Shown: in pieces, positions 38,434 through 49,914 of the stretch | How the letters are laid out: each line of letters begins with the position of its first letter | How positions within the stretch are numbered: position 1 is the first letter of the stretch | Assembly: GCF_000196655.1 (NCBI RefSeq) | Contig: NC_014253.1 | Coordinates: forward strand, 186,001 to 250,000 | Length of the DNA: 64,000 nucleotides | Reading direction: 5' to 3' | DNA from: Methanohalobium evestigatum Z-7303 | GTDB taxonomy: Archaea; Halobacteriota; Methanosarcinia; Methanosarcinales; Methanosarcinaceae | Position numbers and translations under genes: made by a program | Notes under the pieces: generated by a model | What the model saw: only the letters and a program-made list of their open reading frames with translations | Told to the model about the DNA's origin: nothing | Database searches by the model: none

Positions 38434-39684
38434 TTATTTTTTGTTATCAAGATTAAACAACCGAGAAGCGGTATCCATTAGTTCGTCTTCATCGTTTTCG
38501 GCTGCTTTTCTGAGCATTTTAGTGGGTTCTGCCAGAATTTTGTTAACAATAGAATGTGTAAGGTCATCCAGTACTTCAGATTCGATATCACCAATTGTGT
38601 GATAGGAACTTAAACGGTTGATTGCACGCTGTTTTTCTCTTTCACGAACATTATGCACCTGTCCATACAATTGTGAAATCAATCCATCAGCTTTCTGGCG
38701 TTTATACTGGGTATTCAGCAGTTCGAATTCTTCTTCTATCAGAGCATCCACTTTCTTTGCTTCGCCCCTTCTCATCTCCATATTTTTTTCATTTATCCTG
38801 CGAAGGCTATCGATATTGTGCAATTTCACATGTTCAATCTCTGAAATTTCAGGTTCGATGTCTCTGGGGGTTGCAATATCTATCAGAAGCAATTCTTTGT
38901 TTCTGTCATCCATTGCTTTTTCAATAGTGGATTTCCTCAAAACAAAATGCGGAGCAGCGGTTGCACATATAACTACATCAGCGTTTCTAATGCATTCATC
39001 GATATTATCAAACAAAACTGCATCTCCGCCAATTTCTTCGGCAAGCTGTTTGGCGGTTTCAAAGGTTCGGTTTGCAAGATATACCACATCCATATCTTTA
39101 TGAGCAAGGGCACGTGCAACAAGTGTACCCATTTCACCTGTACCTATAACAAGAATATTTTTACCGGTAAGTCCTCCAAGGATTTCATCAGCAAGGTCAA
39201 CAGCAGCAGATCCGATAGATACAGAACCTTTGTTTATTCGGGTCTCGGTACGAGCCTTTTTTCCAACCTGTATGGCTTTGGAAAACGCAGTATCAAGGGC
39301 AGGACCAATTGTACCCACGTTTTTGGCAGTGGTATATAAATCCTTAATCTGTCCAAGTATCTGGTCTTCTCCCACTATCATGGATTCCAGGCCCGATGCC
39401 AGTCTCAGAAGATGTTTTAATGAATCCTCATGGTCATAAAACTCAACGATATGGGAAGAAGCTCCCATATCTTTAGCAAAATGGAATAATACACTACTTG
39501 CTTTTGGTGATACTACATAAACTTCCACACGGTTACATGTTTTAAGAACCGCACATTCATAAACGTATTCATGAGAATAAAGCGATTTCAGCACATATTC
39601 TATATCACCATGCCATGCTTTTTCCATTTCCTCGATACTTGCTTTTGTATGGGTAATTACCATACTTGATATCTGCTGTGTCAC
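38434..39684 (-). CDS. hemA: Glutamyl-tRNA reductase
   Basis: First committed enzyme of tetrapyrrole synthesis, reducing Glu-tRNA to glutamate semialdehyde; 416 aa. The catalytic cysteine is in LKTCNRVEVYVV, followed by GLESMIVGEDQILGQIK, the NADPH fold ILVIGTGEMGTLVARAL, and a long helical dimerisation domain. It begins with GTG 39684, six bases after GGAGG. It heads the hemA-hemB-hemL-hemC run and follows the precorrin-2 dehydrogenase gene by 52 bases. Confidence 0.97.
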   Translation of the reverse strand: MTQQISSMVITHTKASIEEMEKAWHGDIEYVLKSLYSHEYVYECAVLKTCNRVEVYVVSPKASSVLFHFAKDMGASSHIVEFYDHEDSLKHLLRLASGLESMIVGEDQILGQIKDLYTTAKNVGTIGPALDTAFSKAIQVGKKARTETRINKGSVSIGSAAVDLADEILGGLTGKNILVIGTGEMGTLVARALAHKDMDVVYLANRTFETAKQLAEEIGGDAVLFDNIDECIRNADVVICATAAPHFVLRKSTIEKAMDDRNKELLLIDIATPRDIEPEISEIEHVKLHNIDSLRRINEKNMEMRRGEAKKVDALIEEEFELLNTQYKRQKADGLISQLYGQVHNVREREKQRAINRLSSYHTIGDIESEVLDDLTHSIVNKILAEPTKMLRKAAENDEDELMDTASRLFNLDNKK

Positions 39685-39736
39685 CAGGATCCTCCGGGTA
39701 AAAATAAATGTGGTTATTACGGGTTAAAAAATCATT

Positions 39737-40420
39737 TTAATCAATTTTTTCGCTTCTTAACTGTTCATCCACTATATTTAATGCTATATTATACGCTTTT
39801 TCATATGAATCAGAAAGAGCACTCCATACTGAATCATCTTCTATAATGTTCCAGAGGATTTGTTTTCGTTTTCTCTGGTCGGATATGACTTCTTTCAGGT
39901 AAGTACGTATGTCATTTTGAATTTCTGCCATTTCACTGTACTCTGGAGTAATCGTCTGTTCTATATTTTCACGGGTAAATTTTGAAATAGCGGGGCTGGA
40001 ACCAAGAGTGGAAATTCCGATTGTAAGGTCCCCTCTTTTAATAACAGATGGAACTATCACATCACCGATGTCATCCACCTGATTAACCAGGATATTTTTA
40101 TCTGTTTTATTTGCAACTTCTGTTATCCTTTGGTTTAATTGTCTGTTATTGGTGGCAGGTATGACCATAAATGCATCGTAAATTAAATCTTTTATTTGTG
40201 AATCATTGAGAGAATTGATATTTGATGTTATTAATTTGATTTTTCTGCTGTTTTCGAGTTCTTTTATACTGGATGTAAACGATGTACTTATAATGGTTGT
40301 ATCGGCATACGCGGAAAAAAATAGGGCTTTACGTTCACCCACAGAACCAGCTCCAAAAATTATGATTTTTTTGCCGCTTAGATCTATCATCAATGGAGTA
40401 AAGTTTTTATCAGAATTCAT
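39737..40420 (-). CDS. Precorrin-2 dehydrogenase/sirohydrochlorin ferrochelatase-like protein
   Basis: A 227-residue CysG-N/Met8-like protein that oxidises precorrin-2 to sirohydrochlorin; some members also insert iron or cobalt. It begins with LMIDLSGKKIIIFGAGSVGERKALFF (NAD-binding loop) and contains DAFMVIPATNNRQLNQRI, LVNQVDDIGDVIVPSVIKRGDLTIGISTLGSSPAIS. Its placement between ahbB and hemA links the upstream ring-building genes to siroheme, the precursor used by the Ahb enzymes. Confidence 0.92.
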   Translation of the reverse strand: MNSDKNFTPLMIDLSGKKIIIFGAGSVGERKALFFSAYADTTIISTSFTSSIKELENSRKIKLITSNINSLNDSQIKDLIYDAFMVIPATNNRQLNQRITEVANKTDKNILVNQVDDIGDVIVPSVIKRGDLTIGISTLGSSPAISKFTRENIEQTITPEYSEMAEIQNDIRTYLKEVISDQRKRKQILWNIIEDDSVWSALSDSYEKAYNIALNIVDEQLRSEKID

Positions 40421-40434
40421 ATTACCATTCTTTA

Positions 40435-40938
40435 TTATAATCTTACACCAGTTTTTTTAAATTCATGTTCGCTGAACAGTAGTTTATAATCAGTTATACC
40501 GGTAGCTTTTGATATTTCCTCTGCAACATATTCGCAGTCTCTTTTTGAATACGAATGAACCATTGTGAATAAATTATAGGGCCAATCTGGATACCTTGGA
40601 CGTTCATAGCAATGGGTAACCTCAGAAAAGCCTGCCATTATAGCACCTACCTCTTCAACTTTTTCATCAGGTACATTCCATATACACATGGCGTTGGCTG
40701 TAATTCCAATGGCTCTGTGGCCTATGGATGCTCCAAATCTTCTTATAATACCCTTATTTTCCATTTCTTTTATGATGTTTATAACTTCATCCTCACTAAT
40801 ACCCAGATAGCTGGCAATTTGGGCAAAAGGGGAGTGGGTAAATGGTATCCCATCTTGGGTGAGTTTAATAATTTTTGTATATATATTGTCCTTGTTGTCA
40901 ATATAACAGGATGAATTATTAGAGGTTTCATCTGACAT
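40435..40938 (-). CDS. ahbB: Siroheme decarboxylase subunit AhbB
   Basis: Lrp/AsnC-fold enzyme subunit. With AhbA it decarboxylates siroheme to 12,18-didecarboxysiroheme. Residues 20-75 form the winged helix ([33 protein letters not shown]), and the second domain carries [15 protein letters not shown] and [26 protein letters not shown] 38 bases inside the family pattern at 40938 is supported by GGGGTGA six bases upstream and overlaps the ahbA 3' end. Length is 167 aa. It is an enzyme despite resembling a regulator. Confidence 0.93.
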   Translation of the reverse strand: MSDETSNNSSCYIDNKDNIYTKIIKLTQDGIPFTHSPFAQIASYLGISEDEVINIIKEMENKGIIRRFGASIGHRAIGITANAMCIWNVPDEKVEEVGAIMAGFSEVTHCYERPRYPDWPYNLFTMVHSYSKRDCEYVAEEISKATGITDYKLLFSEHEFKKTGVRL

Positions 40939-41383
40939 CAAATTTCACCCCGATTTTGAAAAGGCGTTTTGTGGGCAGATTTATAAGTGGGCATCCGGTT
41001 TCATTCCTTATTTCTTCAAGAATTTCATCAAGGCGCTGTTTGCTAGATGCTGATACTGTAAACCAGAGATTGTATTTATCAGGACGTAGGTAGTTGTGTG
41101 ATACTTCAGGATACTGATTGATATAATCAGCTATATCTGAAACCTGGGAATCTGGTGCTTTAACAGCAACAAGTGTACTTATACCACCTGTTTTTCTGGT
41201 ATTAATTATTGGACCTATTCTTCTGACTGCTCCTTTATAATAAAGGTCTTCTAATCTCTTTATAACTTCTTCTTCACTAATTCCAAGTCTCTCAGCCAGT
41301 TTTTCATAAGGATGGGTATCAAGAGGAAAATCAAGCTGTATCTCATTCAGGATTTTTTTGTCAGTCTCATCCAGCTGTATCAT
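40928..41383 (-). CDS. ahbA: Siroheme decarboxylase subunit AhbA
   Basis: The partner of AhbB, 151 aa, with the same two-domain Lrp-like fold ([55 protein letters not shown]). The histidine in SHNY corresponds to the heme-binding region of this family. Its ATG overlaps the ahbD stop as ATGA, so ahbD, ahbA and ahbB are translationally coupled. Confidence 0.93.
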   Translation of the reverse strand: MIQLDETDKKILNEIQLDFPLDTHPYEKLAERLGISEEEVIKRLEDLYYKGAVRRIGPIINTRKTGGISTLVAVKAPDSQVSDIADYINQYPEVSHNYLRPDKYNLWFTVSASSKQRLDEILEEIRNETGCPLINLPTKRLFKIGVKFDVR

Positions 41384-42441
41384 TTGGATACCCTTGATTT
41401 CTGTTTCGGATTGTAAATACAGTACGGCTCTTCATCCATATAGTCACCGGTTCCAGCATAGGCACGAGCCCTGCAGCCGCCACAGATATTTTTGTATTCA
41501 CAGATACCGCATTTACCTTTCAGTTTTGTGACATCGCGAAGGTCATTAAATACCTTTGAATAGTTCCAGATCTCTTCAAATTTTTCGTCTCTTATATTAC
41601 CGGCAAGTGCTGGAAGATACCCACATGGATATACTTCACCTTTACTGGATACGAAGCAGAAACCTGTCCCACCAAGACACCCTCTTGTCATTGCATTGTA
41701 TCCCTCTTTTTTAAATGGTGGATTTTTATTCTCTTCCTGTGAACGTTGTAATGCGATTCTGAAATAATGTGGGGCACATGTAGCTTTTAATTGAATGGGT
41801 GAGGATTTTTGTTTTTCATAAAACCAGTTAAGTATATCTTCGTATTCTTCAGGTGGGATTTCATCTTTTTCGATTTCTTTACCTCTTCCAGTGGGTACGA
41901 GCATAAATATGTGTAGAGCATCAGACCCAATGTTTTTTGCAAATTCAAAAATATCTGGTATTTCTTTGATGTTGCGTTTTGTAATTGTAGTGTTAATCTG
42001 TATACCTATACCGGTATTTTTTAAAATCTCAATGCCATTTAAGGCACCCTCAAAAGCACCGGGCATACCCCGAAATTCATCATGGGTACGGGCGGTAGCA
42101 CCATCAATGCTTATACTCACTCTTTGTATGCCGGACCGTTTTAATTTATCAGCAATATTGGATGTAACCATTGTACCGTTTGTAGCCATTACAACTCTTA
42201 ATCCTTTATGAGTACCATAACTGGCTATTTCGAAGATGTCGCTGCGAACAAGTGGTTCTCCTCCACTTAAAATAAGGATAGGTTTTCCGAAATTTGCAAT
42301 TTCATCAATAAAACGCTTTGATTCACCTGTTGATAATTCATCTTTATCCATTTTGGATGTGGACGACCCTCTGCAATGTGCGCATGATAGGTTGCAGCTT
42401 TTTGTAAACTCCCATGCAATAAGTTTTGGTGGTTGTGCCAT
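41380..42441 (-). CDS. ahbD: Radical SAM heme synthase AhbD
   Basis: Oxidatively decarboxylates Fe-coproporphyrin III to heme b at the end of the alternative pathway. The radical SAM cluster cysteines are C16, C20 and C23 in [16 protein letters not shown] follows, and the C-terminal SPASM-like motif has [23 protein letters not shown] and [13 protein letters not shown]. The N-terminus [14 protein letters not shown] resembles AhbD better than AhbC; AhbC is not in the window. A TATA-like ATATTTATAA 24 bases before the ATG suggests a near-leaderless mRNA. It heads the heme run and is divergent from the cytochrome c genes. Confidence 0.88.
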   Translation of the reverse strand: MAQPPKLIAWEFTKSCNLSCAHCRGSSTSKMDKDELSTGESKRFIDEIANFGKPILILSGGEPLVRSDIFEIASYGTHKGLRVVMATNGTMVTSNIADKLKRSGIQRVSISIDGATARTHDEFRGMPGAFEGALNGIEILKNTGIGIQINTTITKRNIKEIPDIFEFAKNIGSDALHIFMLVPTGRGKEIEKDEIPPEEYEDILNWFYEKQKSSPIQLKATCAPHYFRIALQRSQEENKNPPFKKEGYNAMTRGCLGGTGFCFVSSKGEVYPCGYLPALAGNIRDEKFEEIWNYSKVFNDLRDVTKLKGKCGICEYKNICGGCRARAYAGTGDYMDEEPYCIYNPKQKSRVSK

Positions 42442-42687
42442 GTTACCATTTCTATCAGGTTTTTATAAATATCTTAAAATTAATCCATGAGGTATATAAG
42501 GTATATAATATTGATTTTATAATCATTATTCAATTTGGTTAAATATGATGTGTTAAATTTACTATAGCCTGTATTAATAGTTATGTTTAATACAGCAAAA
42601 TTAATATTTACAGTATATGATTTTGAATACAGCAAATTTATAAATTTATAGCCGTGTAATAGAGATAAATAAAATGGTTTTATAACA

Positions 42688-42810
42688 ATGAATGCGTTAT
42701 ATATAGCGTTTGTTATTACATGGGTAACAATTTTAATATATGCAATATACCTGATACGAACACGTTTAAATCTAAATCGCGAACTTAAACGACTGAAAAA
42801 ACATCAATAA
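42688..42810 (+). CDS. ccmD: CcmD-like small membrane protein
   Basis: A 40-residue protein (MNALYIAFVITWVTILIYAI, then a basic tail with LNRELKRLKKHQ): one transmembrane helix followed by a charged cytoplasmic helix, the CcmD pattern. CcmD helps release heme-loaded CcmE from the CcmABC transporter. It ends 13 bases before ccmE, which strongly supports the call. TATA-like AATTTATAAATTTATAG at about 42636 would give a leader of roughly 20 bases; no SD is visible. Confidence 0.75.
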   Translation: MNALYIAFVITWVTILIYAIYLIRTRLNLNRELKRLKKHQ

Positions 42811-42823
42811 ACGGTATTTATAG

Positions 42824-43216
42824 ATGAACAAGGGCAAAAAAATACTAACAGCAATGGTTTTTATTGCAATAGTTGCAATTGTTGGACTCTGGAATGTAGA
42901 TTTTTCTGATGGTTACCTTATGGTATCAGAACTAAAATCTAATCCTAAAGATTATGTCGGTGGTAAGGTCAATACGATGGGGTCCATTAAAAACGGTACG
43001 CTTAACAAAACACCCGAATCTACAAGTTTTATACTAAAAGATGCAGAAAGCAAAACATATCAAATTTATATTGAATATACGGGCGATTTACCAGCAAACC
43101 TTGCAGAAGGTAAAAGAATCAGTCTAAGCGGAACAATGATAAATGATAAAAAAATCAAAGCTAATAAAATTGTAATGGGATGTCCGTCAAAATATAATGA
43201 AAAAACCAGTAGTTAA
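42824..43216 (+). CDS. ccmE: Cytochrome c maturation heme chaperone CcmE, CxxxY type
   Basis: A 130-residue membrane-anchored OB-fold protein: one N-terminal transmembrane helix (residues 7-23), then beta-strands (YVGGKVNTMGSIKNG, SFILKDAESKTYQIYIEYTGDLPANLAEGKRISLSG). The C-terminal IVMGCPSKY carries Cys120 and Tyr124, the CxxxY heme-attachment variant described for archaeal and Desulfovibrio CcmE in place of the bacterial His. It would hold heme for transfer to c-type cytochromes. ccmA, ccmB, ccmC and ccmF are not visible here. Its genes face the heme biosynthesis run. Confidence 0.88.
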   Translation: MNKGKKILTAMVFIAIVAIVGLWNVDFSDGYLMVSELKSNPKDYVGGKVNTMGSIKNGTLNKTPESTSFILKDAESKTYQIYIEYTGDLPANLAEGKRISLSGTMINDKKIKANKIVMGCPSKYNEKTSS

Positions 43217-43253
43217 ATTTAATATCAATTTTTAAAATGAATGAGGGCGCTTG

Positions 43254-44120
43254 ATGAATATTGAAAAATGGGATGAATATATACGCATTACAGATGCTAT
43301 GGACGAATTAATTGAAAATATGGATGATTCATCCCAAATAAAAAACGTTGTTAGCCATGTATGTAATTATGGTGGCAAAAGGATTAGACCAATTATATTG
43401 ATGCTTTCAACAGATATATGTGGTGGTGATTCAAAAACCAGTATTAATGCGGCTCTTGCGGTTGAATTAATGCATTCAGCATCTCTTATACATGATGACC
43501 TTATTGATGATGGGATAATTCGCAGAGGTGTACCTTCAGCTCATAAAAAATTTGGGCATTCAGCAGCCATGTTATGTGGTGATTTTTTAATATCCAAATC
43601 CATCGAACTCATGTCTTCTTACGGTCATAATGCGATAACTGAATTCGGGCAAGCAGGTATGTCAATGGCACATGGAGAAACCATTGATTTGGGCGGAGAT
43701 GATGCAGGTTTTGTAGAGGTTAATTATTTTGATTGCATATACAAAAAAACTGCATCACTTTTTGCTGCATGTGCCTCCATCGGAGCCTATATAAGTGGGG
43801 CAGATGATGAAATGGTACACAGATGCCGGTTATATGGTGAATATATGGGTACCGCTTATCAGATTGTAGATGATTTGCTTGAATATTTACATGAAATTGA
43901 TGACAAAAGTTCTGTTCGAAAATCTGTAACCCTTCCACAGATATATACAAAACAAATGACTCATGAAGAAGCAGTAAATAAAACAGTAGATAAAGTCGAT
44001 GAATATGTAACTCAGGCTAAAAACATAATCGTCGGGTTTGAATCAGAAAATGGAAAGGATAAGTTATTACAGATAACCAACCATATAACAATAGATATGC
44101 TCCCTGAAAACTATTTTTAA
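43254..44120 (+). CDS. Trans-isoprenyl diphosphate synthase
   Basis: A 288-residue prenyl transferase. The lysine-arginine substrate site is GGKRIRPI, the first Asp-rich motif is HDDLIDDG, and the second is YQIVDDLLEY, where the last Asp of the DDxxD motif is Glu. The usual GK-rich loop after it is shortened (DDKSSVRKSVTLP). ATG 43254 has GAGGG six bases upstream. Chain length cannot be deduced safely; Methanosarcina relatives make geranylfarnesyl diphosphate for methanophenazine. It lies 37 bp after ccmE and 25 bp before a radical SAM gene, suggesting a shared pathway. Confidence 0.88.
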   Translation: MNIEKWDEYIRITDAMDELIENMDDSSQIKNVVSHVCNYGGKRIRPIILMLSTDICGGDSKTSINAALAVELMHSASLIHDDLIDDGIIRRGVPSAHKKFGHSAAMLCGDFLISKSIELMSSYGHNAITEFGQAGMSMAHGETIDLGGDDAGFVEVNYFDCIYKKTASLFAACASIGAYISGADDEMVHRCRLYGEYMGTAYQIVDDLLEYLHEIDDKSSVRKSVTLPQIYTKQMTHEEAVNKTVDKVDEYVTQAKNIIVGFESENGKDKLLQITNHITIDMLPENYF

Positions 44121-44145
44121 ACTATCTTGTTAACAAAGGTGTAAT

Positions 44146-45330
44146 ATGCGAGTCTACGACAGGTCAACAATTAAAGTAAATGCAACTACCAAAAACAATA
44201 GAGTTGTGCTTGATGCAGAAGGTACTTTTTCTCCGGTAGTTAAACCTATATTAACACATATTAACAATGTATTCGGGGAAGAAAAACCTGTATCTGCTGA
44301 TGAAGACAGGATAATTTTTTCAACATGGCTCCCTCCGATACCCAGCAGTATATTTGGCAGGGTTGTTAGTTCACAGATAGGGTCTGTTTTTAAAAGACGG
44401 ATTCCAGACCAGTTTTCAATAGGAATCACTATGAAATGCCCTAACAACTGCATACATTGTGGGGCAGCAGATGTAGTTGCAAATCCTGAATTATCGCTGG
44501 ATGAAATAAATAATGCTGTAACCCAATCTATAGACCTTGGGTCTTATCTAATTTCTTTTGATGGCGGAGAAACCATGCTTCGAAAAGACCTTGAAGATAT
44601 GGTGGAAAATGTTGATAAAGAACGTGCGATAGCGACTGTCTTTACTTCGGGTTATGGTTTGACCGAACAGAGAGCGCAGAGCCTTAAAAATGCTGGACTG
44701 TACGCAGTAAGGGTAAGTTTTGATAGTCCGTTTGAAGATGAACATGATAAAGTTCGCGGTAGAGACGGTGCTTATCAGGATGCTATAAGTGCTGTAAAAA
44801 ATGCCAAATCAGCAAATTTACTTACCGATATGTTTGTTGTAGTGTCACCGGATAATATAGACAATCTCAAAGAATTTTACGACCTTGCGGTTGATCTTGG
44901 TGTGGACGAAATATCACTTTATGAAATAGTGGCTGTAGGGAGATGGCTCCACCAGGAAGACCAGATTTTGAATGATAGTGATGTATCACGTCTTGAAACA
45001 TTCCAGAAAAATATGAATGCAAAATCAGAAGGTCCAAGGGTTACAGCATTCCCCTATATTATGGGTCCAAAACAGTTTGGTTGTTTTGCAGGAAGGCGGT
45101 GGATACATGTAACATCTGCTGGGGATGTTTTGCCCTGTGCGTATACACCGCTTTCATTTGGAAATATACGTGAGGACAATTTGAAAGATATATGGAAACG
45201 TATGGGTAAACATTCAGCATATAAGAACCATGCTGATTACTGCATGATGAGAAATCCTGAATTCAGGAAAAAGTATATTCATACATTACCTGATGATGTA
45301 CAGATGCCTTACAGGATGGATAAAAATTAA
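44146..45330 (+). CDS. Radical SAM protein of unknown substrate
   Basis: A 394-residue radical SAM enzyme with C98, C102 and C105 in MKCPNNCIHCGAAD as the cluster ligands, SFDGGETML as the GGE-like motif, and a C-terminal SPASM-like segment (FGCFAGRRWIHVTSAGDVLPCAYTPLSFGNI). About 90 residues precede the cluster, longer than average. Distinct from AhbC/AhbD. Because it follows ccmD, ccmE and a prenyl synthase, I infer a role in a membrane cofactor or heme-related modification; nothing in the sequence proves the substrate. Confidence 0.85.
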   Translation: MRVYDRSTIKVNATTKNNRVVLDAEGTFSPVVKPILTHINNVFGEEKPVSADEDRIIFSTWLPPIPSSIFGRVVSSQIGSVFKRRIPDQFSIGITMKCPNNCIHCGAADVVANPELSLDEINNAVTQSIDLGSYLISFDGGETMLRKDLEDMVENVDKERAIATVFTSGYGLTEQRAQSLKNAGLYAVRVSFDSPFEDEHDKVRGRDGAYQDAISAVKNAKSANLLTDMFVVVSPDNIDNLKEFYDLAVDLGVDEISLYEIVAVGRWLHQEDQILNDSDVSRLETFQKNMNAKSEGPRVTAFPYIMGPKQFGCFAGRRWIHVTSAGDVLPCAYTPLSFGNIREDNLKDIWKRMGKHSAYKNHADYCMMRNPEFRKKYIHTLPDDVQMPYRMDKN

Positions 45331-45405
45331 AATTGATACGTTTGGTTACATAAAATTTATATTTGATAAATAATATCAGGGAAATTAATCATAAACCGCT
45401 CTTCA

Positions 45406-45441
45406 ATGATACAGTTGTATCATATGCAATTTTTATAAATA
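45406..45441 (+). promoter_or_regulatory. Inverted repeat and TATA box upstream of the A1AO operon
   Basis: ATGATAC (45406-45412) and GTATCAT (45417-45423) form a perfect 7-bp inverted repeat around AGTT, followed by TTTTTATAAATAC near 45430-45441. The repeat sits where a regulator could affect TBP/TFB binding. A second TATA-like TTAGATATATAAAA at about 45535 is closer to the first gene, so there may be two promoters, the distal one giving a leader of about 100 bases. Confidence 0.45.
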
Positions 45442-45566
45442 CAATGAAATGATAAATCATTAAAAACATCAGTAACTAGAGGATTTAAACCGAATAACTT
45501 ATATTCAGGTTTATTATTTAGGATTGATAACTATTTAGATATATAAAATAACAAAAGAGGATTTGC

Positions 45567-45888
45567 ATGGCCAAAGATGACGTCTTATTGAAGATCAAAG
45601 AGGCAGAACAAAGTGCGGAGAAAACTGTGGAGGAGAGCGTCAAAGAAAAAAATGAACGCATCTCTAATGCAAAGGCTGAAGCTGATGAAATCATCAAACA
45701 GGCCAAAAAGGATGCTGAAGAATCAGCAAACAATTCGTACAAGTCTGAAGAAGAAAAAATACGTAATGAAAATGCAAAGATTATCGAAGATGGTAAAAAT
45801 GAGGCCGAATCAATTAAACAAAAGGCCCGAGAAAACGAAGATAAAGCTGTTGATTACTTAATCAAAGAGTTCGAGAGGGCAATCACAA

Positions 45889-45896
<8 letters not shown>
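45567..45896 (+). CDS. ahaH: A1AO ATP synthase subunit H
   Basis: Peripheral-stalk subunit of 109 aa, almost entirely a charged coiled coil (EAEQSAEKTVEESVKEKNERI and following). It pairs with subunit E to link the A1 head to the membrane sector. AGAGGATTTGC precedes the ATG. Its end overlaps the ahaI start by eight bases. First gene of the ATP synthase operon. Confidence 0.92.
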
Positions 45897-48181
<2,285 letters not shown>

Positions 48182-48286
48182 TCGTCGATGGATAAAATTC
48201 AACCGATGTAAGCCAGAAATAAAACAAGAAAATTAAAGAGCATTCTATTTTACTTTTTGCTCTTTAATTTATTAGGGTGTGAGAGT

Positions 48287-48838
48287 ATGGGTCTGGAAAC
48301 AGTAGTAAACGATATAATGGATGTTGCACATGCCGAAGCGGCCCAAAAGAAAGAAGAAGCTGATACTGAGGCAGCTCAAATAATCGAAGATGCCAAGGAA
48401 AAAGCAAAAAAAATCAAGGGTGACCGGCTCGCAGAAACAGAAGCAAAAATTGAGCGTCTAAGGAGACAGGAAATTTCCAGTGCGAATCTGGAAGTTAAAC
48501 GTGTCAAACTTAACGCACGTAAGGAAATACTCGATGAAGTATATAACAAAGCAGTTGATTCAGTTTCAAACTTATCACCATCAAAGAATGAAGAATTGCT
48601 AAAATCTCTCATAGACAAATATGAGCAACACGGTACCAGGGTATATTCAAATAAGGAATCCGAAGAAATTGTAAAAAAATTATCATCACTTGAGTACGCT
48701 GGAAATATAGATTGTATCGGTGGTATTGTCATCGAAAACAGTGATGGTTCTGTTAGACTGAATTATACTTACGATACAATTCTAAAAAGCGTATATGATC
48801 AATCATTAAAACAAATATCTGATATTCTATTCGGGTGA
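48287..48838 (+). CDS. ahaE: A1AO ATP synthase subunit E
   Basis: Peripheral-stalk subunit of 183 aa: a long charged helix (AHAEAAQKKEEADTEAAQII) followed by a globular C-terminal domain (YAGNIDCIGGIVIENSDGSVRLNYTYDTIL), typical of subunit E. I choose ATG 48287 with GTGAG just upstream; the longer frame from a TTG at 48257 lacks family sequence. The 105-bp gap after ahaK has no gene. Confidence 0.93.
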   Translation: MGLETVVNDIMDVAHAEAAQKKEEADTEAAQIIEDAKEKAKKIKGDRLAETEAKIERLRRQEISSANLEVKRVKLNARKEILDEVYNKAVDSVSNLSPSKNEELLKSLIDKYEQHGTRVYSNKESEEIVKKLSSLEYAGNIDCIGGIVIENSDGSVRLNYTYDTILKSVYDQSLKQISDILFG

Positions 48839-48843
48839 TCTCC

Positions 48844-49914
48844 ATGCATCTTTTTTCAAAACTAAGACGTAAAAGTGGAGGAGAAAACCTTCGGACTTCT
48901 AATTATTCGTACGTTACTGCACGCGTTCGTGCAATGAAAAGCAAGCTTTTACCAGCTGATACATATTCCAAATTTTTGAATATGGGCATTGATGAAATCA
49001 CCAGAACAATTGAAGAGTTGGAATACAAACAGGATATTGATGTACTGGCAAGACAGTATAGTGGTGCAGATTTAATAGAACATGCACTTAACCGTAATCT
49101 TGCAGTAACATTTACAAAAGTATTGAATATGGCCGAAGGGGAACCAAACTACCTTTTAAGCAAATACCTAAAAAGATATGATGTATGGAGTCTCAAAACA
49201 ATACTGCGTGGAAAACATTATAATGCGTCTCCTAATAAAATCGAGGAAAATATAATTTCAGCTGGTAAATACAGTTTTGACTTTTTATCAGATCTTGCAA
49301 ACAAAGATTCTTATACTGATGTTATATCAACATTAGAAAATACAGAATATTATCCCATATTAAAACAGTATGATGGAACCAATTTATCTGATATTGAAAA
49401 TGAACTTGAAAAAGAATACTATAAAGACCTTTTCATATCAGTATCTAAACTTAAATCTAAAAATAGTCGAATTTTTTCAGAGTTTGTTGGAACTGAAATT
49501 GATATTAAAAACCTTAGGACACTGTTCAGGTTGAAAATGTCAGGCATAGAACCTGAAGAAACCAGGAAACTGATGATTGAAGGTGGACATAGAGTTAAAA
49601 TGAAAGACATAGAGAGTCTATTGCCACTTTCGTTTGATGAATTTTTAAGTGCAGTTGATAAGTATTCGTACTGGTACAATTTCTCGGATGTAGTAAGTTC
49701 TGAGATGGAATCTTTGATAGACCTGGAAACTCAACTTCTAAAACAAAATGTGAAATTTGCATCCAGTATATCACATGTTTATCCACTATCAATAGTTCCA
49801 ATCATGGATTACATATTGAATAAGAAAATAGAAGTTGATAACCTCAGGATAATTATTCGGGGTAAATCAGCAGGTCTTGATAAGGAAGTAATCAGAAAAC
49901 AGTTGGTGATTTGA
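48844..49914 (+). CDS. ahaC: A1AO ATP synthase subunit C
   Basis: Central-stalk adaptor (V-ATPase subunit d-like), 356 aa, mostly helical with three similar helical domains. It begins [37 protein letters not shown]. It couples the c ring to subunits D and F. ATG 48844 follows GGTGAT; a GTG at 48835 overlapping the ahaE stop is an alternative start. Confidence 0.93.
   Translation: MHLFSKLRRKSGGENLRTSNYSYVTARVRAMKSKLLPADTYSKFLNMGIDEITRTIEELEYKQDIDVLARQYSGADLIEHALNRNLAVTFTKVLNMAEGEPNYLLSKYLKRYDVWSLKTILRGKHYNASPNKIEENIISAGKYSFDFLSDLANKDSYTDVISTLENTEYYPILKQYDGTNLSDIENELEKEYYKDLFISVSKLKSKNSRIFSEFVGTEIDIKNLRTLFRLKMSGIEPEETRKLMIEGGHRVKMKDIESLLPLSFDEFLSAVDKYSYWYNFSDVVSSEMESLIDLETQLLKQNVKFASSISHVYPLSIVPIMDYILNKKIEVDNLRIIIRGKSAGLDKEVIRKQLVI

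Noticed and set aside
40435-41383. AhbA/AhbB as ordinary Lrp regulators
   Set aside because: Their tandem, coupled arrangement with ahbD and heme genes and the heme-pocket segments fit siroheme decarboxylase.
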